A DNA stretch of 64,000 bases from Owenia fusiformis (GCA_903813345.2 CAIIXF020000011.1:22117754-22181753), one strand, 5' to 3'. Shown: positions 1 through 12,119, counted from the stretch's first letter. Numbers and translations are program-made. The notes: generated by a model from the sequence alone, not told the origin.

Positions 1-365
1 CTTACCGTTGGCCCTCAATTTTATAATAAGAGGAGTTGGAAGCTCAAACTTTAACATGGGACAGGATAGTTAGTTTGCTTGAAACTGTACGAGTTTCATA
101 TAAATTGGTTTATTGGTAGTGACACAGAGTCAATTCATATTTTCAATGACAAAGTTAGGTGGAGCAGCGTTATATATAACATATCTGCTAAATTGTGGTT
201 CTGGAAATTTACCGACATCATTTCAAACCTCTCATACGAAGGCCTTAAACATGTGTTTTTGGATAGAGTGGACAGATATAGTCTCAAGCAAACTTACTAC
301 CCTGTCTTATGTAAAAGTTTAAGCATCAAACTCCTCTTATTGTAAAATCTAGAGCCAACGGTAAG
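1..365. mobile_element. Inverted-repeat transposon-like element (MITE)
   Basis: The left edge CTTACCGTTGGC (1-12) is matched exactly in reverse complement by GCCAACGGTAAG (354-365). The similarity continues inward for about 80 bases on each side with small differences, for example the AAGAGGAGTT and AACTCCTCTT blocks and the GTTTGCTTGA and TCAAGCAAAC blocks. The short open frames inside are products of the repeat, not genes. The window begins on its first base, so target duplications cannot be read. Superfamily unknown. Confidence 0.8.
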
Positions 366-1289
366 AAATTTTTTGATCGGCCCTTGTAGATATCACAAAT
401 ACATTTTTCATCATCAAAAATATATCTCAAAATGTATAATGTTTTCCTATCAAAAAAGGGTTATTATGTTTATGATTAAAAATCCATAGAAATTTCTTAA
501 TGTTACTCGATTTACAAACTAGTAATTAGAATCTCTTTATATATTACCTTCTTTGGTCCTTTTGCCTTTATGAGATCCACCAATTTATTCTAAATATTGC
601 ATGTATTTTTATGTATTTATGTAAGGTTATCAGTTACTCTCTTATCAAACCATAAGATATCTTCCAGCTTTGAAAGTTTATTCACTTGGCAGAAAAAGAA
701 TCTCAAGATAAAATGGCATTAAAAAACAAAATGCGTCAGATTCTGTTATATACAGAACCATAGAGAAAAGACATCATGCGCAAGAAGTCATTTCCAAACT
801 TGCATTCACCTGTGAGAGAGGCAAACGTCATCGAGATAAAAGTGAAACTCCCCATCAAATAATTCAAAGATAACAGATAAAGTGTTTGATTTATTCTGGA
901 ATTGTACTTTTAGTGTATGAATTTTTATACTTATATCTACGATTTGCTTTATACATAAGGCAATTCCTCTACTGTCCTCTGTTATTTTTAAAGAAAACCA
1001 GGAAATTGCATGGTTGGCTTCATTTCAAAACTGCGGGAAGATTGTTCCAATTTGGTTCACCTGGCTGGACTCGGAGATATGAGAAGAATTCAATTAGTTT
1101 TCCACCTATATCAGGAATGTAATGTTCTGACCATAATAGATATTCCAATCTAATGTCTAAACATTTCCGATCAGCACTTATTCATGTTCATGAACGATCT
1201 GACAACAGAAAGGGATGCAACATCATTGATATTTCATTTCAATTCCATTGTATCCTTAAGGAGAAGTCCTTCATCCACGCAAACCCTAT
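366..1289. other. AT-rich spacer, nothing recognised
   Basis: No long open frame, splice-bounded open segment or known repeat end was seen. The short frames near 886-1122 and 1153-1401 lack splice support, and the second runs into the neighbouring transposon. Confidence 0.5.
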
Positions 1290-1491
1290 CAGGCCCGTAG
1301 CCAGGGGGGATTCGATGGGTTTGAGAGAACTACCCCTGGCCAAAAATTCTTTCAAAATCATGCAATTTTTCACTATTCTGAGCACTTTTTCAGTGATTTA
1401 GGTCATTTTTGGACCAAAATAATCAAAAATAAACCCCCCTAGAATTGTTCAAAAAGTGAACCCCCCTTGGAAAATCCTGGCTACGGGCCTG
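1290..1491. mobile_element. Short MITE, family A (CAGGCCCGTAGCCAGG termini), full copy
   Basis: CAGGCCCGTAGCCAGG (1290-1305) is mirrored perfectly by CCTGGCTACGGGCCTG (1476-1491). The 202-bp interior has C/G runs and a TTCAAAATCATGCAATTTTTCA-like core that recurs in the copies at 54391-54552 and 58788-58946. It is non-coding and non-autonomous. No clear target duplication is visible. Confidence 0.85.
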
Positions 1492-1679
1492 CCTGTTCAC
1501 CATTTCATTTCATATTTATCTACACATACTATACTACACATGTGCATCAAGATTAATTGTGGCACATTTGCTTTGAAAAGAATGTGATTTAATGTGATAT
1601 TTAAATTATATCTGAATCACATTAGGTCTAAGATTGCAATTTACGCAAGTGGGTGATGAAATATTACCAAAATATGCTA

Positions 1680-2280
1680 GCGGTAACCTTAATATCCTAT
1701 ATCATCATTAGCCTATATACTATCCTGTATATTACCATGTATTACCCTTGTGAAACTGAGATATTACCTCCTAAATTACCCTTCATAAATTGATATTACC
1801 TCAATATTAGCCTGAGTAAATTGATGCATTACCCCTGATAAGTGAAGAAATTACCTCCCATATTACCCCTAGTAAGTTGATATTACCTCAATATTAGCCT
1901 GAGTAAATCGATGCATTACCCCTGATAAGTGAGGAAATTACCTCCAATATTACCCCTAGTAAGTTGATATTACCCCAATGTTATCTTTGGTAAAGTAAGA
2001 TATTATCCCCAATAATACCCCAGGTAAGTTGAATATTACCCCATTATTATCCTTGATATTATCTCCAATAATACCCCAGGTAAGTTGAATATTACCCCAT
2101 TATTATCCTTGATATTATCCCCTATAATACCCCAGGTATTGGCGGGTAAGTTGAAATATTACCTAAATATTATACTTAGTAAACTGATACATTACCCCTA
2201 GTAAGTTGATGTTACCCCAATTTTATCCTTGATATAATCCCCTTTATTACCTCAGGTATGTTGAAATATTACCCCTATGA
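1680..2280. repeat. TTACC-rich minisatellite block
   Basis: Diverged tandem copies of segments built on ATTACCCC, AATATTA and GTAAGTTGA. One subunit of about 89 bp repeats at roughly 1796 and 1885. A second, about 55 bp with CAATAATACCCCAGGTAAG, repeats around 2024 and 2080. The array mixes at least two unit lengths, so it looks like an old, rearranged minisatellite. Confidence 0.75.
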
Positions 2281-3716
2281 TACAAAGGCAGTTGTTACCA
2301 TGACAACACCTTTGCTGAGTCTAATCAGTGTTGTTTTTTAGTTTTTCTCACCTGGGCCTACCTTTGTATATCTAGGTTTACCTATCTCAGTGATGAAACC
2401 TGGAAAAACTCTCCATGGATGATACAGAAGATATCTATTATGTTACTAAGGTAACAGACTTAACTACATGATTTATATGTTGCCGTGGTAATGTCAGAGG
2501 TAAGGATCTAGACAAATAAAAACAAGAGGTGGTTAAAAGTATTTTATCCGTGACCTGGTGAATCAGTAAATCCAGGTTAAATCCCACCTCCACATGCCAC
2601 AGATTAATTATGACATCCAGAGGAAATATTACACTAATATAGTTTATAATGCCTCTGTTTCAATGATGGAATTTCTTGAAAAATTTTCCGATTTTTTTGT
2701 TTTATTTCACATTCAACACCAAGACTTTCAAAACATGAGGATGGGAATTCAGTCAATTACAATAGAAAATTATTAGTTAATAGTTTTGGTCCTTCGTTAT
2801 ATTGTTATTTTTTTAAAATTTAATTCTTCTCTGTAAATGAATTTTCAAATTAACATGACACACTTGAGAACTTTCATTTCATAGCATATACCTACACCCC
2901 AACTCAGAACCTACAGAGAACCAAGAGATACATTAGAACGTTTAACAGGAGATCATGCTCATCTCTGGGATATTTTTATGTTTATATAGATATATCAAAA
3001 TCATAGAAGATAACCTCTAGCCTTTGAAGTGGCTCTCCTTGAGCATTGGGAAGTCTATCAGACTTCAGCATCACTGGCTGGTACAGCCTACCTGGGCAGG
3101 CTATCTCTCATGTATCAATATCAACCAGTTTGTTGGTTTTATATCTGCCTGGTTGGTCATGGTAAAGAGATAGAAATGGAGGGGAAATAGAATGAATGGG
3201 ATGGGCAATAATGAAGAAGACCATGAAAGAACCGAAACTTACCAAATTTGGTCATTGATGTTATGCCAGTTATGCATGATGAAAAGTGAATTGACCAGAA
3301 AGAGAGAGAGAGACCCAAAGAATAAAGCAGATCACAAAAAGAAGCTTGTTTTGTAAAATATAACAGCCTACCAGTATGCATCAATATCTGCTTTTAAATA
3401 AAAAGCATAGTATAAATCACAGAAATAATATTTTTTTATTAAAAGTTACCAATCCCAGCAAAACTTATCTGGAAAGGTATGACAGAAAACATTTTAAGAG
3501 ACTACATTAAGTATGATAGAATTTTTTTCTGATATTACGAATTCTGAATCACTTCTGTAATAATAACTTGATGCTGAACCAAAACAGAAATTCTCAGACA
3601 TAACCGATCCCTCTTAAGTTAGATCTTCAGACCTCAAATGATGAGATTGTTAAGTTAAAGCAACCAACTCTAAGTCTAAATACTTTATTCTTAGAATCCA
3701 TACACTAAAATGCTTT
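2281..3716. other. Spacer without convincing gene
   Basis: Contains one 48-bp segment (2352-2399, minus) with good splice-like borders (treated as a low-grade finding) and a CT/GA-rich tract at 3297-3316. A minus-strand donor-like GTAAGTTTC follows an open stretch at about 3240, but no matching acceptor was found. Confidence 0.4.
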
Positions 3717-3770
3717 TTATTTATCTTCTTACTCCCTCAAGAACATGTAATTGTGAGTGTTTTCATCTTG

Positions 3771-3908
3771 CTATGATTTTGTGAAAAAAACGTAGTGTCT
3801 GTTCAAAGGCTCAGCTTCAGCATGGTGGTATTCCATATAAGGCAAACCGGCAGCGAAAATAGCAATACTGCCGGCTGATTCAGAACATGATATGTACACA
3901 GTAGAATA
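3771..3908 (-). CDS. Possible terminal coding exon, unknown gene
   Basis: On the minus strand a splice acceptor-like TTGTTTGCAG ends just before 3908, with an alternative TTTTGTCAG before 3922. It opens a frame of about 45 codons (YSTVYISCSESAGS... to ...RHYVFFTKS) that stops with TAG at 3771-3773. An AATAAA polyadenylation signal lies about 50 bases downstream (3717-3722 on the plus strand as TTTATT). It could be the 3' end of a gene on this strand, perhaps the one starting at 23698. The protein is not recognised, and similar open stretches arise by chance here; a CCGGCAG/CTGCCGG hairpin lies inside. Confidence 0.22.
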   Translation of the reverse strand, partial: YSTVYISCSESAGSIAIFAAGLPYMEYHHAEAEPLNRHYVFFTKS

Positions 3909-3922
3909 CTGCAAACAACACC

Positions 3923-6230
3923 CTGACAAAATACAGAGCCATTTTCAATTATTCCTCCAAAACCAGGACATAAACAAGTAATTGAATTAGAAAGTATCAA
4001 TACCATATAGGATTTTATATCCCTTACAGAGGATTTCAATGTTGTTTGATTTTTTATGAAAACCCTTGCAAATTATTACTTTGGAAGTTGAAGGGGCATA
4101 TACACATTCAATATATGATGCATTAGGCTAAGGAAATCAAATTCAATGTTTAACATTATTGTGAAGGAGTTTTAGGGAATATTGTTAGGAAATAATAAAG
4201 GAATGATAATCCCAATGAATCATGCTGACTGCAAAAAATGTAGTAGAGTGCATATACTTGAAAAATAGTATTGGATTATATCTCTTCACTTGTTTTGTTT
4301 TCCCAAGAATTTTGAAGGTGAACTTTAAGTTGTGAAAGAACCACTATAACATTTCAGATAGATTATTTATGGAATAAACAGGTTATTTCTGATTAGGAAT
4401 GAATATGGGTTTTATCCTCAGACAATATGATACTGACTTAATCATCACCCCCTTGGTCAAGATCATATTGTCCCTTTAAATAAAATTCATATTCAAAACC
4501 TCCTATAAATATGCAAAAATCATTGGTTCATTATTCTCTTATCCGAAAACCTCTCTCTGTGAAGGTTTTATCTGTCCCATTTTTTAATCTACCATAGAAT
4601 ACCATATCAAAAATCCTAAACTGTGAACACCTGTCAATTTGAACACTTTTGACTGGCCCCATTAGCATTCATATTAGACTGGCTCAATTTAATTGTACTT
4701 ATGCTTAACATTATATTTTTACCCTATAACCTCAATGCCCTGTTCTCCAATCTACTTGAGATTTACATAGGCTGGTCATGCTGACTTCATTCAAAGATGT
4801 TATCATTGAATCATGATTGAGGAAGCATTAAGTTTACAAAAAACTGAATGTTTGATTTGTAAAAGCGCTTCATACTTAAGTACTATAATATGCCATGAGA
4901 TTCTATATACGCATATATCAAGAGGGGAATACACTGACTCGTACATTCATACAATTGATATACCAGCAATCACTGATATAAGATGGGGAATAATATATAA
5001 TTCTATCTGTTCTATATCTTTGAAATCTGGGTTATTCCCCTTCTTATTAATAACTGTATAACAATAAAAATAAAATAAATATTATTAGAGAAGTAAATAA
5101 ACAAAACAGGCAATAAAAAATCTTAAAATCATTATGATATGAAAGTATGTTTAGAATTTTTAAATGTTGCCATTTCAGCTTTGTACAATATAAAGAGGAA
5201 CTGATACATGTAGTACAAAAAGAGGAATTTGAAAAAGACCATTTAGACTAATTAGAAGCAGTTTAAGTATAACAGGAATGTAAGAAAAACAGACAAGAGA
5301 ATAACATAAATATAGCAAAAATACCAGGTATCTGAATCAGGTGAGGTAAATAAAGCAAAGTAGTATTTTCAAAGGATTCTTCTGGGTACAGAATTCTAAT
5401 TTTACCAGCATCATGAAAACAACCAATTCCATAATAAACCACCTTTCCAATAGTTTCTTTTTGCTTATTTAGAGAACGTCATCTACAACAATGTAAGAGA
5501 ACTGATCAGAATATCCAAGATTTTCAAATTCTCAACTGGGTGCAAATAGATTTCAACTTGGGGAAAAAGCAGTGTTTGAAATCCAAGACATTTTTGGTTT
5601 TAAGGGAACATATGAAGCTTATCTGTGGTATATGGGTTTATATACCGAAAATCCTAGATTCATAATTAATCTGAAGATTTCAATGTTCCTCGATGTACGA
5701 GAGCATTTCACTGTGTTATTACCCCCCCCCACCTCCTACCATCCCTTGGAATATCAATCAAGCACAAGATAAATAAGGACTCTGGTGAATGTGAAAACTG
5801 CATATGGAGTTTATATAAGTAATCTTCAAATAAACAAGACTGGTTCATCTCTGTCCATATCTCTCTAAAGATCTACCATGTGGAACCATACATGTCTGCA
5901 AGATTAAAATATGATGAGTTGATGCACCAGAACAGCCAAGATAAACCTCCAAAGATGTAATATGATAGAACTCAACATTCCTGAGAATGAGATATTGTGA
6001 TCCATATTAAATTATGGGGAGTACAATAGTATGACTGAAAACTAGAATGGGGAGGGGGAGGGTAATAGTCTAATATAATAGATTGATGCGTTGCATGCTG
6101 GGTAATTGGTCATTTCAAATACGTGACTGTATAATTTTATTCATTTGAACATTTTTGATTATATCTCACATCAATTTCCTTCTGTTATTTGCACTGGTAC
6201 CACGACTGTCACTTTTATATGAGCTTGGTT
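3923..6230. other. AT-rich spacer with small repeat fragments
   Basis: Near 4615-4700 is a degraded family C fragment (GTGAACACCTGTCAATTTGAACAC). Near 5490-5570 is a partial family E fragment (CTCAACTGGGTGCAAATAGATTTC). A nine-C run is at 5721-5729. Nothing gene-like was seen. Confidence 0.5.
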
Positions 6231-6493
6231 TTACACACAGTAGAAGCTGTGTAAGTAGAGCACTTTTGGTACCTCTAAAATATGTTCCACTTGGGAGGTG
6301 TTCCACTTACAGTGGTTCATTTAACCATATCGGCGGTGGAGCTCTGAAAGTGTTCCACTTATAGAAGTGTTCCACTTACAGAGGTCTATTGAACATTAAG
6401 TTTATGGTTTATGGTTTAATGGCGCTCTGACAAGTGTTCTACTTATGAAGGTTTTCTACTTCCAGAGGTGTTCTACTTAACAGGTTTTACTTT
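6231..6493. mobile_element. Family B element (GTGTTCCACTT repeats), compound copy
   Basis: Carries the family B hallmarks: a TTTGGTACCTCTAAA block, TTCCACTTGGGAGGTGTTCC, several GTGTTCCACTTA units and a terminal ACAGGTTTTACTTTA. Fuller copies (11942-12119, 18598-18773, 38593-38766) begin CAGTAAAACCTGT and end ACAGGTTTCACTGT, so the family has imperfect terminal inverted repeats of about 14 bp. This copy is longer and looks internally duplicated. Confidence 0.7.
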
Positions 6494-6773
6494 ACTTGGG
6501 CACATCAACCGCAAGCCTTAGCCTTCATATATAAAATCTCACCAGGTATGTGGAGGTTATTCAGGTAATAAGAGCAGGAATACTAACTATCCCATAAATC
6601 CTTTCCGTTATCTCTCTTAGCAACTTTATGAGCAACTTATGATTAACTTTATTTCACAGCTATCTTATTTTTTCAAGATAAATCTAAGGTGAGAATCCTG
6701 GTAGGTAGGATATTGTGTGGGGTGTAATTAGTTTCTCATAAAATCATCATTAACTCAATACCAAACTTCACTT

Positions 6774-6965
6774 ACAGTAAAACCCGGCTATATGTAATTC
6801 AAAGTCACTGGGACTGGCTTAAACTAGATAAGCAGGTTTTTGCATATGAAGGTTTTTAAAATATGTGAATCAATGGAAGATAACAAAATTGGGATCGAGA
6901 CAAAGTGTTCACATTAAGAGGTGTTCGGATTCGAAGGTGTTCAGATATACAGCTTTCATTGTACT
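6774..6965. mobile_element. Family C element (GTGTTCACATT repeats)
   Basis: Opens with TTACAGTAAAACCC, contains GTGTTCACATTAAGAGGTGTTC, and closes with CTTTCATTGTA. Related copies lie at 18510-18597, 20340-20480, 25966-26110, 31067-31180 and around the foldback element at 47.5-48.2 kb. Short and non-coding. Confidence 0.6.
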
Positions 6966-7064
6966 ATATAACTGTAAAACATCATGTATTACCATGTCGA
7001 TTTCTTCATCTCTATCTAGTCTTGCTTCAAGACCCTGGATCCCCCCTCACCCCTATCTCACAGG

Positions 7065-7157
7065 CAGGCCCATAGCCAGGATTTGCCAAGGGGGGTTCAA
7101 TTTTCAAAAATTCCCAGGAGGGTTCACATTTGACTCAAAATGATGAAAAACTGCACA
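7065..7157. mobile_element. Family A element, one-ended fragment
   Basis: CAGGCCCATAGCCAGGAT starts a copy of the family seen whole at 1290-1491. It runs as far as the AAAATGATGAAAAACTGCA core and then merges into the next tandem repeat without its second end. Confidence 0.65.
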
Positions 7158-7500
7158 GTCTTGAAGCAAAACTAACCCCTATCATACACCATACTCATTT
7201 ACTAGTTTGATTCTCATTTATGAAAACTTCATACCTTGGCAATCCAAGATGCATAAAATAACAGATAAGGCGGGGGGGGGGGTCCACAGTCTTGAAGCAA
7301 AACTAACCCCTATCATACACCATACTCACTTACCAGTTTGATTTTCACTATGAAAACTTCATATGATGCATAAAATAACAGATAAGGGGGGGGGGGGGGG
7401 TCCATAGGCTTGAAGCAAAACTAACCCCTATCATACACCATACTGCATTTACAAGTTTGATTCTCAATTAAGAAATATTCATACCTTTGTAATCCAAGAT
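7158..7500. repeat. Tandem repeat, three ~120-bp units
   Basis: The unit TCTTGAAGCAAAACTAACCC...CATACACCATACT... starts near 7158, 7291 and 7407. The first two units end in a G run (11 or more G at about 7271, 14 or more G at about 7387). The G runs may mark the unit joints. Confidence 0.75.
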
Positions 7501-8425
7501 GATCAACACAATTATCACAAACTCACCAGAAAATATCATAAACTAACAATGAATAATTGTAAACTAAACTACAAACACAAACAGCAAGAGAAAGAACATA
7601 AACCTAAAAACAGACAGATTATAAATAATCATGAACAACTGGATGATCAAGAAGCTGTCAAGGCAGAGGGACATCATATAAGGTCATACCACTTGTCACT
7701 ATAACATGGTATGAAGAATCATGTTGAACTCATAAATAGAAACCATAGGCCCTAAAGCATCAGAGCCAAAGATCATAATAACCAATTTTCAACTTTTTAA
7801 GAAAAAAAGTTTTCAACTGAAATAAATCAAAATGAGATTAGTCCTGGGTGTACTGTTATGAAGTTTCTGTGATTTCAGGCCACGTTCAGGTCACATCTGT
7901 TATTTTGACCTTAGTATCAACACTTGGGTATCAGATTTAGAGATTTTCCCATACATATACACCTTACACTCTGTTCTATGATATATGAGTTCTACCAGAT
8001 ACCAGTTTTACAGAGAAGTAGTCTTGCATCCAACCTCTGATCCTCTGATATCTATTTTGATTCCCTATACAGTGTAGATATGGTATATGTTAGGGGTAGG
8101 GAGGAGGGTTTGGTGCAACACTATGAGATATGCAGTGCACTGAAACTCTATGATATCATATCTTAATAAATAAATTCTGATTTGCTTGGCAAGAGATCAT
8201 TGAAGGGGCATCTCTCAGAAATATCCAAGATTCCTCATTTTAATTGTATTTCAAAATAGAAAAATTGGGAAAAATGAATTTCCCCCGGAAAAATATGGAA
8301 CCATTCAAGAATAAGAAGTTCACATGATTTGGCATTTTTCATGAACTGACATGAACTGTAGCATCCATGTTTTTCTAGTTTCATCAAAGAAGCTATCTAG
8401 TTTAACATCTCCTACCTCTCCAGGG
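7501..8425. other. Spacer, nothing recognised
   Basis: AT-rich non-repetitive sequence. No splice-bounded open frame of note was seen. Confidence 0.5.
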
Positions 8426-10110
8426 CCGTCAGATGGGGGGGTGCGATGGGTGCGACCGCACCCCCCTTTGTCACCCCCCAAAATAAATTTGAAAAATATT
8501 TTTTTTGTATTTTTTTTTCATTGACTCATACACTTTGAAAGTACCCAGAAAGCACCAAATAGCATCTTAAAATTGTAAAATTTTCTAGGGGTATTGGCCA
8601 CCCCTCACACCCCCCACAAAACAATGGAAAAGTTCTAAATTTATTTTAGAGTTTTGTCTCAGACACTTTTAAAGTGCCCAGATATCATCAAATAGCTCCT
8701 TGATATAGTGTTTCTGGGGGACTTACTCCCCCTCTTGCATCTTGCACTTGCATAACCCCCCCCCCTCCTCTGGCGCCGCCCTCCCCCCTTGACCCCCCCC
8801 CAAAAAAAAATTGTGATTTTCTCAAATTCTTTAATTGACTCATACACTGAAAGTGCCCAGAAAGCACCAAATAGCGTTGTAAAATTGTAAAATTTTCTAG
8901 GGGGAGTGGGCCACTCCTCACACCCCAAACAAAACAATGGAAAAGTTCTGAATTTGTTTTATGTATTGTCTCAGACACTTTTAAATTGCCCAGACATCAT
9001 CAAATAGCTCCTTGATAAAGTTAATGATTCCGGCTGGAAGACTAACACTTACTTGACCACTGGCATCCCCACTCCACCTCCCCCTCTGGCAGCCCCCCCT
9101 CCCTTAACACCCCCCCCCCAGATTTTTCAAATTTTTTTATTGACTCATACCCTTTGAAAGTGCCCAGAAAGCACCAAATAGCATCTTAAAATTGTAAAAT
9201 TTTCTTGGGAAATAGGCACTTTTAGGCACAGATACTTTTAAAGTGCCCAAACTTCATCGAATAGCACCTTGATATTGTAAATTTTGATATGGGGACAAAC
9301 ACTTGCTCCCCCTCTGGCACCCCAGCCCCACCTCCCCCTCTGGCAAAAAATTGCGATTGTTTTTCAATGTTTTTATTGACTAATACACTTTAAAAGTGCC
9401 CAGAAGCACCAAATATCATCTTTGAATTGTAAAATTTTCTAGGAGAGTTAGCCACCCCTCACATCCCCCACAAAACAAAAGAAAATATTCTGAATTTCAT
9501 GTATTGTCTCAGACATTTTTAAGTGCCCAGACATCATCAAATAGCACCTGGTCAATGTTTCTGGGGGACAACCCCTTGCTCCCCTACTGGCACCCCAACC
9601 CACTTCACCCTCTCATCCTCTTTGACACCCCCAAAAGAATTTGAAAAAAATTCACATTTTTCTTATTGACTCATAACGCACAGGCGTACCAGATGGTTGC
9701 AAATTCGCTCCAAATACAGCCAAATTTCAAAATTTTCCTGGGGGAGAACCCCCAGACTCCCATGAATTATCGTTTTTTTTATTCACTCAACTCTTATTCC
9801 CGTGGTGGTGGCGTACTACTTAGAAACTTACACTTTGAAAGTGCCCAGAAAACACCAAATAGCATCTCAAAACTGTAACATTTTCTAGGGGGAGTGGACC
9901 ACTCCTCACACCCCCCACAAAACAATTGGAACGTTTGGAAGTTGCATGCATTTGTTAATTCCAAACCAATATAGGGAGTAACTGCCCCCCCCCCCCCCCT
10001 CTGTCTTACGCGATTTGATTTACGCGGCAAAAAAATGACAATTTTATATTCTCTTTAGTAAGCTAAAAACCGCACCCCCCTTGGAGAAAAGTGTCTTACG
10101 GGCCTGCTCT
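8426..10110. repeat. Diverged dimeric satellite-like array with C-rich joints
   Basis: A block ATTGACTCATACACTTTGAAAG...GTGCCCAGAAAGCACCAAATAGCATCTT recurs near 8520, 8831, 9137, 9373 and 9825. Between these lies a related block, TCTCAGACACTTTTAAAGTGCCCAGA...ATCAAATAGC, near 8655, 8965, 9228 and 9508. The array is therefore an alternating A-B dimer of about 300 bp built from a ~150-bp ancestor. C-rich stretches separate units, including a C run of more than 14 at about 9985. Overlapping minus-strand frames here only translate the array. Confidence 0.8.
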
Positions 10111-10254
10111 CTCCTATCTATTTACAAATTTCCTTACAGGGTCTTTATCTCTAAAGCTTTGTATCATTCAAAGAAATCACATCTATTAGTACTGTAAATT
10201 ATAAGGCATTAGTTTGTGTTAGAAACCATATGACGAAACATAAACATTTTCTGA

Positions 10255-10435
10255 CTGGTGTCAGTAGAGAAGAAGGATGCCTACTAAAGATAGGTGTTCA
10301 CTGGAGGCAAGTGTTCATTAGAGAGATGTGTTTACGAGGGAGAGGTGTTCACTATAGAGATGTTCACCTGAGAGAGGGGTGTTCACTAGAGATAGGTGTT
10401 CATTGGAGACAGGTGTTCACATTCGGAGTCTCAAA
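10255..10435. repeat. GTGTTCACT minisatellite, ~18-bp units
   Basis: About eight diverged units of the type GAGATAGGTGTTCACTGGA. The core GGTGTTCAC is shared with family C and with the 31-bp array at 22.7-23.2 kb, suggesting a common origin. Confidence 0.7.
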
Positions 10436-11652
10436 CAAAATAGTTTGAGAAAAAATCTCCATGGCAATGTAGGGAAGGGGTAAGGTCTAAGATCATCAGT
10501 AGGGTTAACGTTTAATGAGGGTATGCGTCAGAGGTAGCTAGAGGTAAGGGCGCTAATAAGAAGTTTTTGGAGTGAGTTTTTGGAGATACAAGGCACGGTA
10601 TATGATTGCATATAATTTCTATATTCTCTATTTCCTATGCCAAGTTGATTACTGAATGCAAATATACATAACATTCATTAGTTTGAGTATTCTACTTACC
10701 ACCAAGAGCTATCTATTAATATTTGGCCTCCCAATGCAATTGTGTTGCAAGAAAGTCTGAGACTTAACAGGTCATTATCTGACATTAAAGGAAACTTATC
10801 TCAACTGTATTGGTTCCCCACCTTGAGGGTTACAACACTTGGAAGCAATGGTGAATCTTACATCTACATTTTGCATAACCCAACACAGTTAAATTTCCCA
10901 AGAGCATACATCCCTGAGGTAAACACCTTTCTCTGTCAAACCATAGTGAATACCTCTCTCTAGTGGACATCTCTGGTAAACACCAGGAATAAACACCTTT
11001 ATTTAATAAACACTTCCCTTAGTAACAACATCTCTGTTTTTCAATTGCTCTACAATCATCAAACGGCCCTATTCGCCTATCCAACCCCAAACTGTCCCAT
11101 GAACAAGTGTTTCACTGTATAAGTCTATTATAAGGTTCCACCTTTACATGAACTTAGTTATGCTCAAAAACATATGCAGTACATGTATATCTCTGGCAGC
11201 AGCTGACTTAATCTTAGCACAGGTAACCAAGAACATATGAGCTAATCCGACTCTAGTGTCTGTCAGTCTACATATCTCATTTGGATTTGAGTGCAAAAAG
11301 TTAGTCTCCTTCAGCTCAGGAACATGAAATTCTCCTTCAGGATCAAGGGAGAAGATTCAGAATAGATTGAACTTATATCCAAGAAGCATAATCAGGAAAA
11401 GGTTGGATGTATCAGAGGCCAAAAGTACATGTATGGTTAATGGACCGTAAATATATAGACCCCACCCCAAAATAAGGTGCTACTATAAACAGTACCATGT
11501 GCGCCAAAGGGTGAACCAATATCAGACTCAAATCAAACAAAATATAGCTTGCCAAAGGTGCATCCAAATAAAATATCCTTAGAAATCAATGTTATTACCC
11601 TTAGCTGTATGTTGCTATTTTGAGTTCCTGAGTAGGAAACAGCAAAAATATT
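10436..11652. other. Spacer; degraded family C sequence, one weak exon-like segment
   Basis: From about 10905 to 11120 there are AACACCTTTCTCTGTC-type remnants of family C. A 57-bp minus-strand segment at 10700-10756 is open and bounded by AG and GTAAGT; it is treated as a low-grade finding. Nothing else gene-like was seen. Confidence 0.4.
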
Positions 11653-11916
11653 TCCAGGCATACTGGTATGATAAGTGTTTCAAAACATGCATGGTTGAAA
11701 GCCAATATTTGCAAATAAATGGATGTTTAATTTCCTCCCTGACAGGGTACATAGTACATAGATGCTTACCCTACATTCATAAGGGCAGTCTTTTAAGAGT
11801 TCATTTCCTTTTCAATACCTAGAATTCTTCTCACAACTGCCTAACAATTCCCTGGTCAACCAGTGATGTAAAATCATTTTCCTTTGGCAAAATTTGGAAC
11901 AGAGTATGCCCCTGGA
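11653..11916. mobile_element. Probable MITE with TCCAGGCATAC termini
   Basis: TCCAGGCATAC at 11653-11663 is mirrored by GTATGCCCCTGGA at 11904-11916, allowing a 2-base bulge. The 264-bp interior is AT-rich with open frames on the minus strand that look coding but carry no gene signature. No target duplication identified. Confidence 0.5.
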
Positions 11917-11941
11917 ATGTCTATCAAGTTAAGATATATAA

Positions 11942-12119
11942 AACAGTAAAACCTGTTGAAATGAAACACCTTTGGTACATCTAAAAAGTGTTTCACTTAA
12001 AAGTGTTCGACAGAGAAGTTCAATAAACATTAAATCAGTTGGTCTTTGGCTTCTGAAGTGTTCCACTAACAGAAGTGTTCCACTTCTAGAGGTGCTCCAC
12101 CTTACAGGTTTCATTGTTG
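11942..12119. mobile_element. Family B element, near-complete copy
   Basis: Begins ACAGTAAAACCTGT and ends ACAGGTTTCATTGT, which are imperfect terminal inverted repeats. The interior carries TTTGGTACATCTAAAA, GTGTTTCACTT and GTTCCACTTCTAGAGGTG blocks shared with the other family B copies. Confidence 0.75.

Noticed and set aside
2526-2590. tRNA-like stretch with GAGGTGG/CCACCTC end pairing and GGTTAAATCC
   Set aside because: No proper T or D arm can be folded; probably a chance hairpin or very old SINE trace.
8659-8978. Two overlapping minus-strand frames with Gly/Arg-rich segments
   Set aside because: They translate the dimeric satellite-like array; the Gly/Arg parts are its C-rich joints.
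11740-11918. Coding-looking minus-strand frames (for example GIVRQL and RRILGIEKE stretches)
   Set aside because: They lie inside a probable MITE with inverted ends and stop quickly in each frame.
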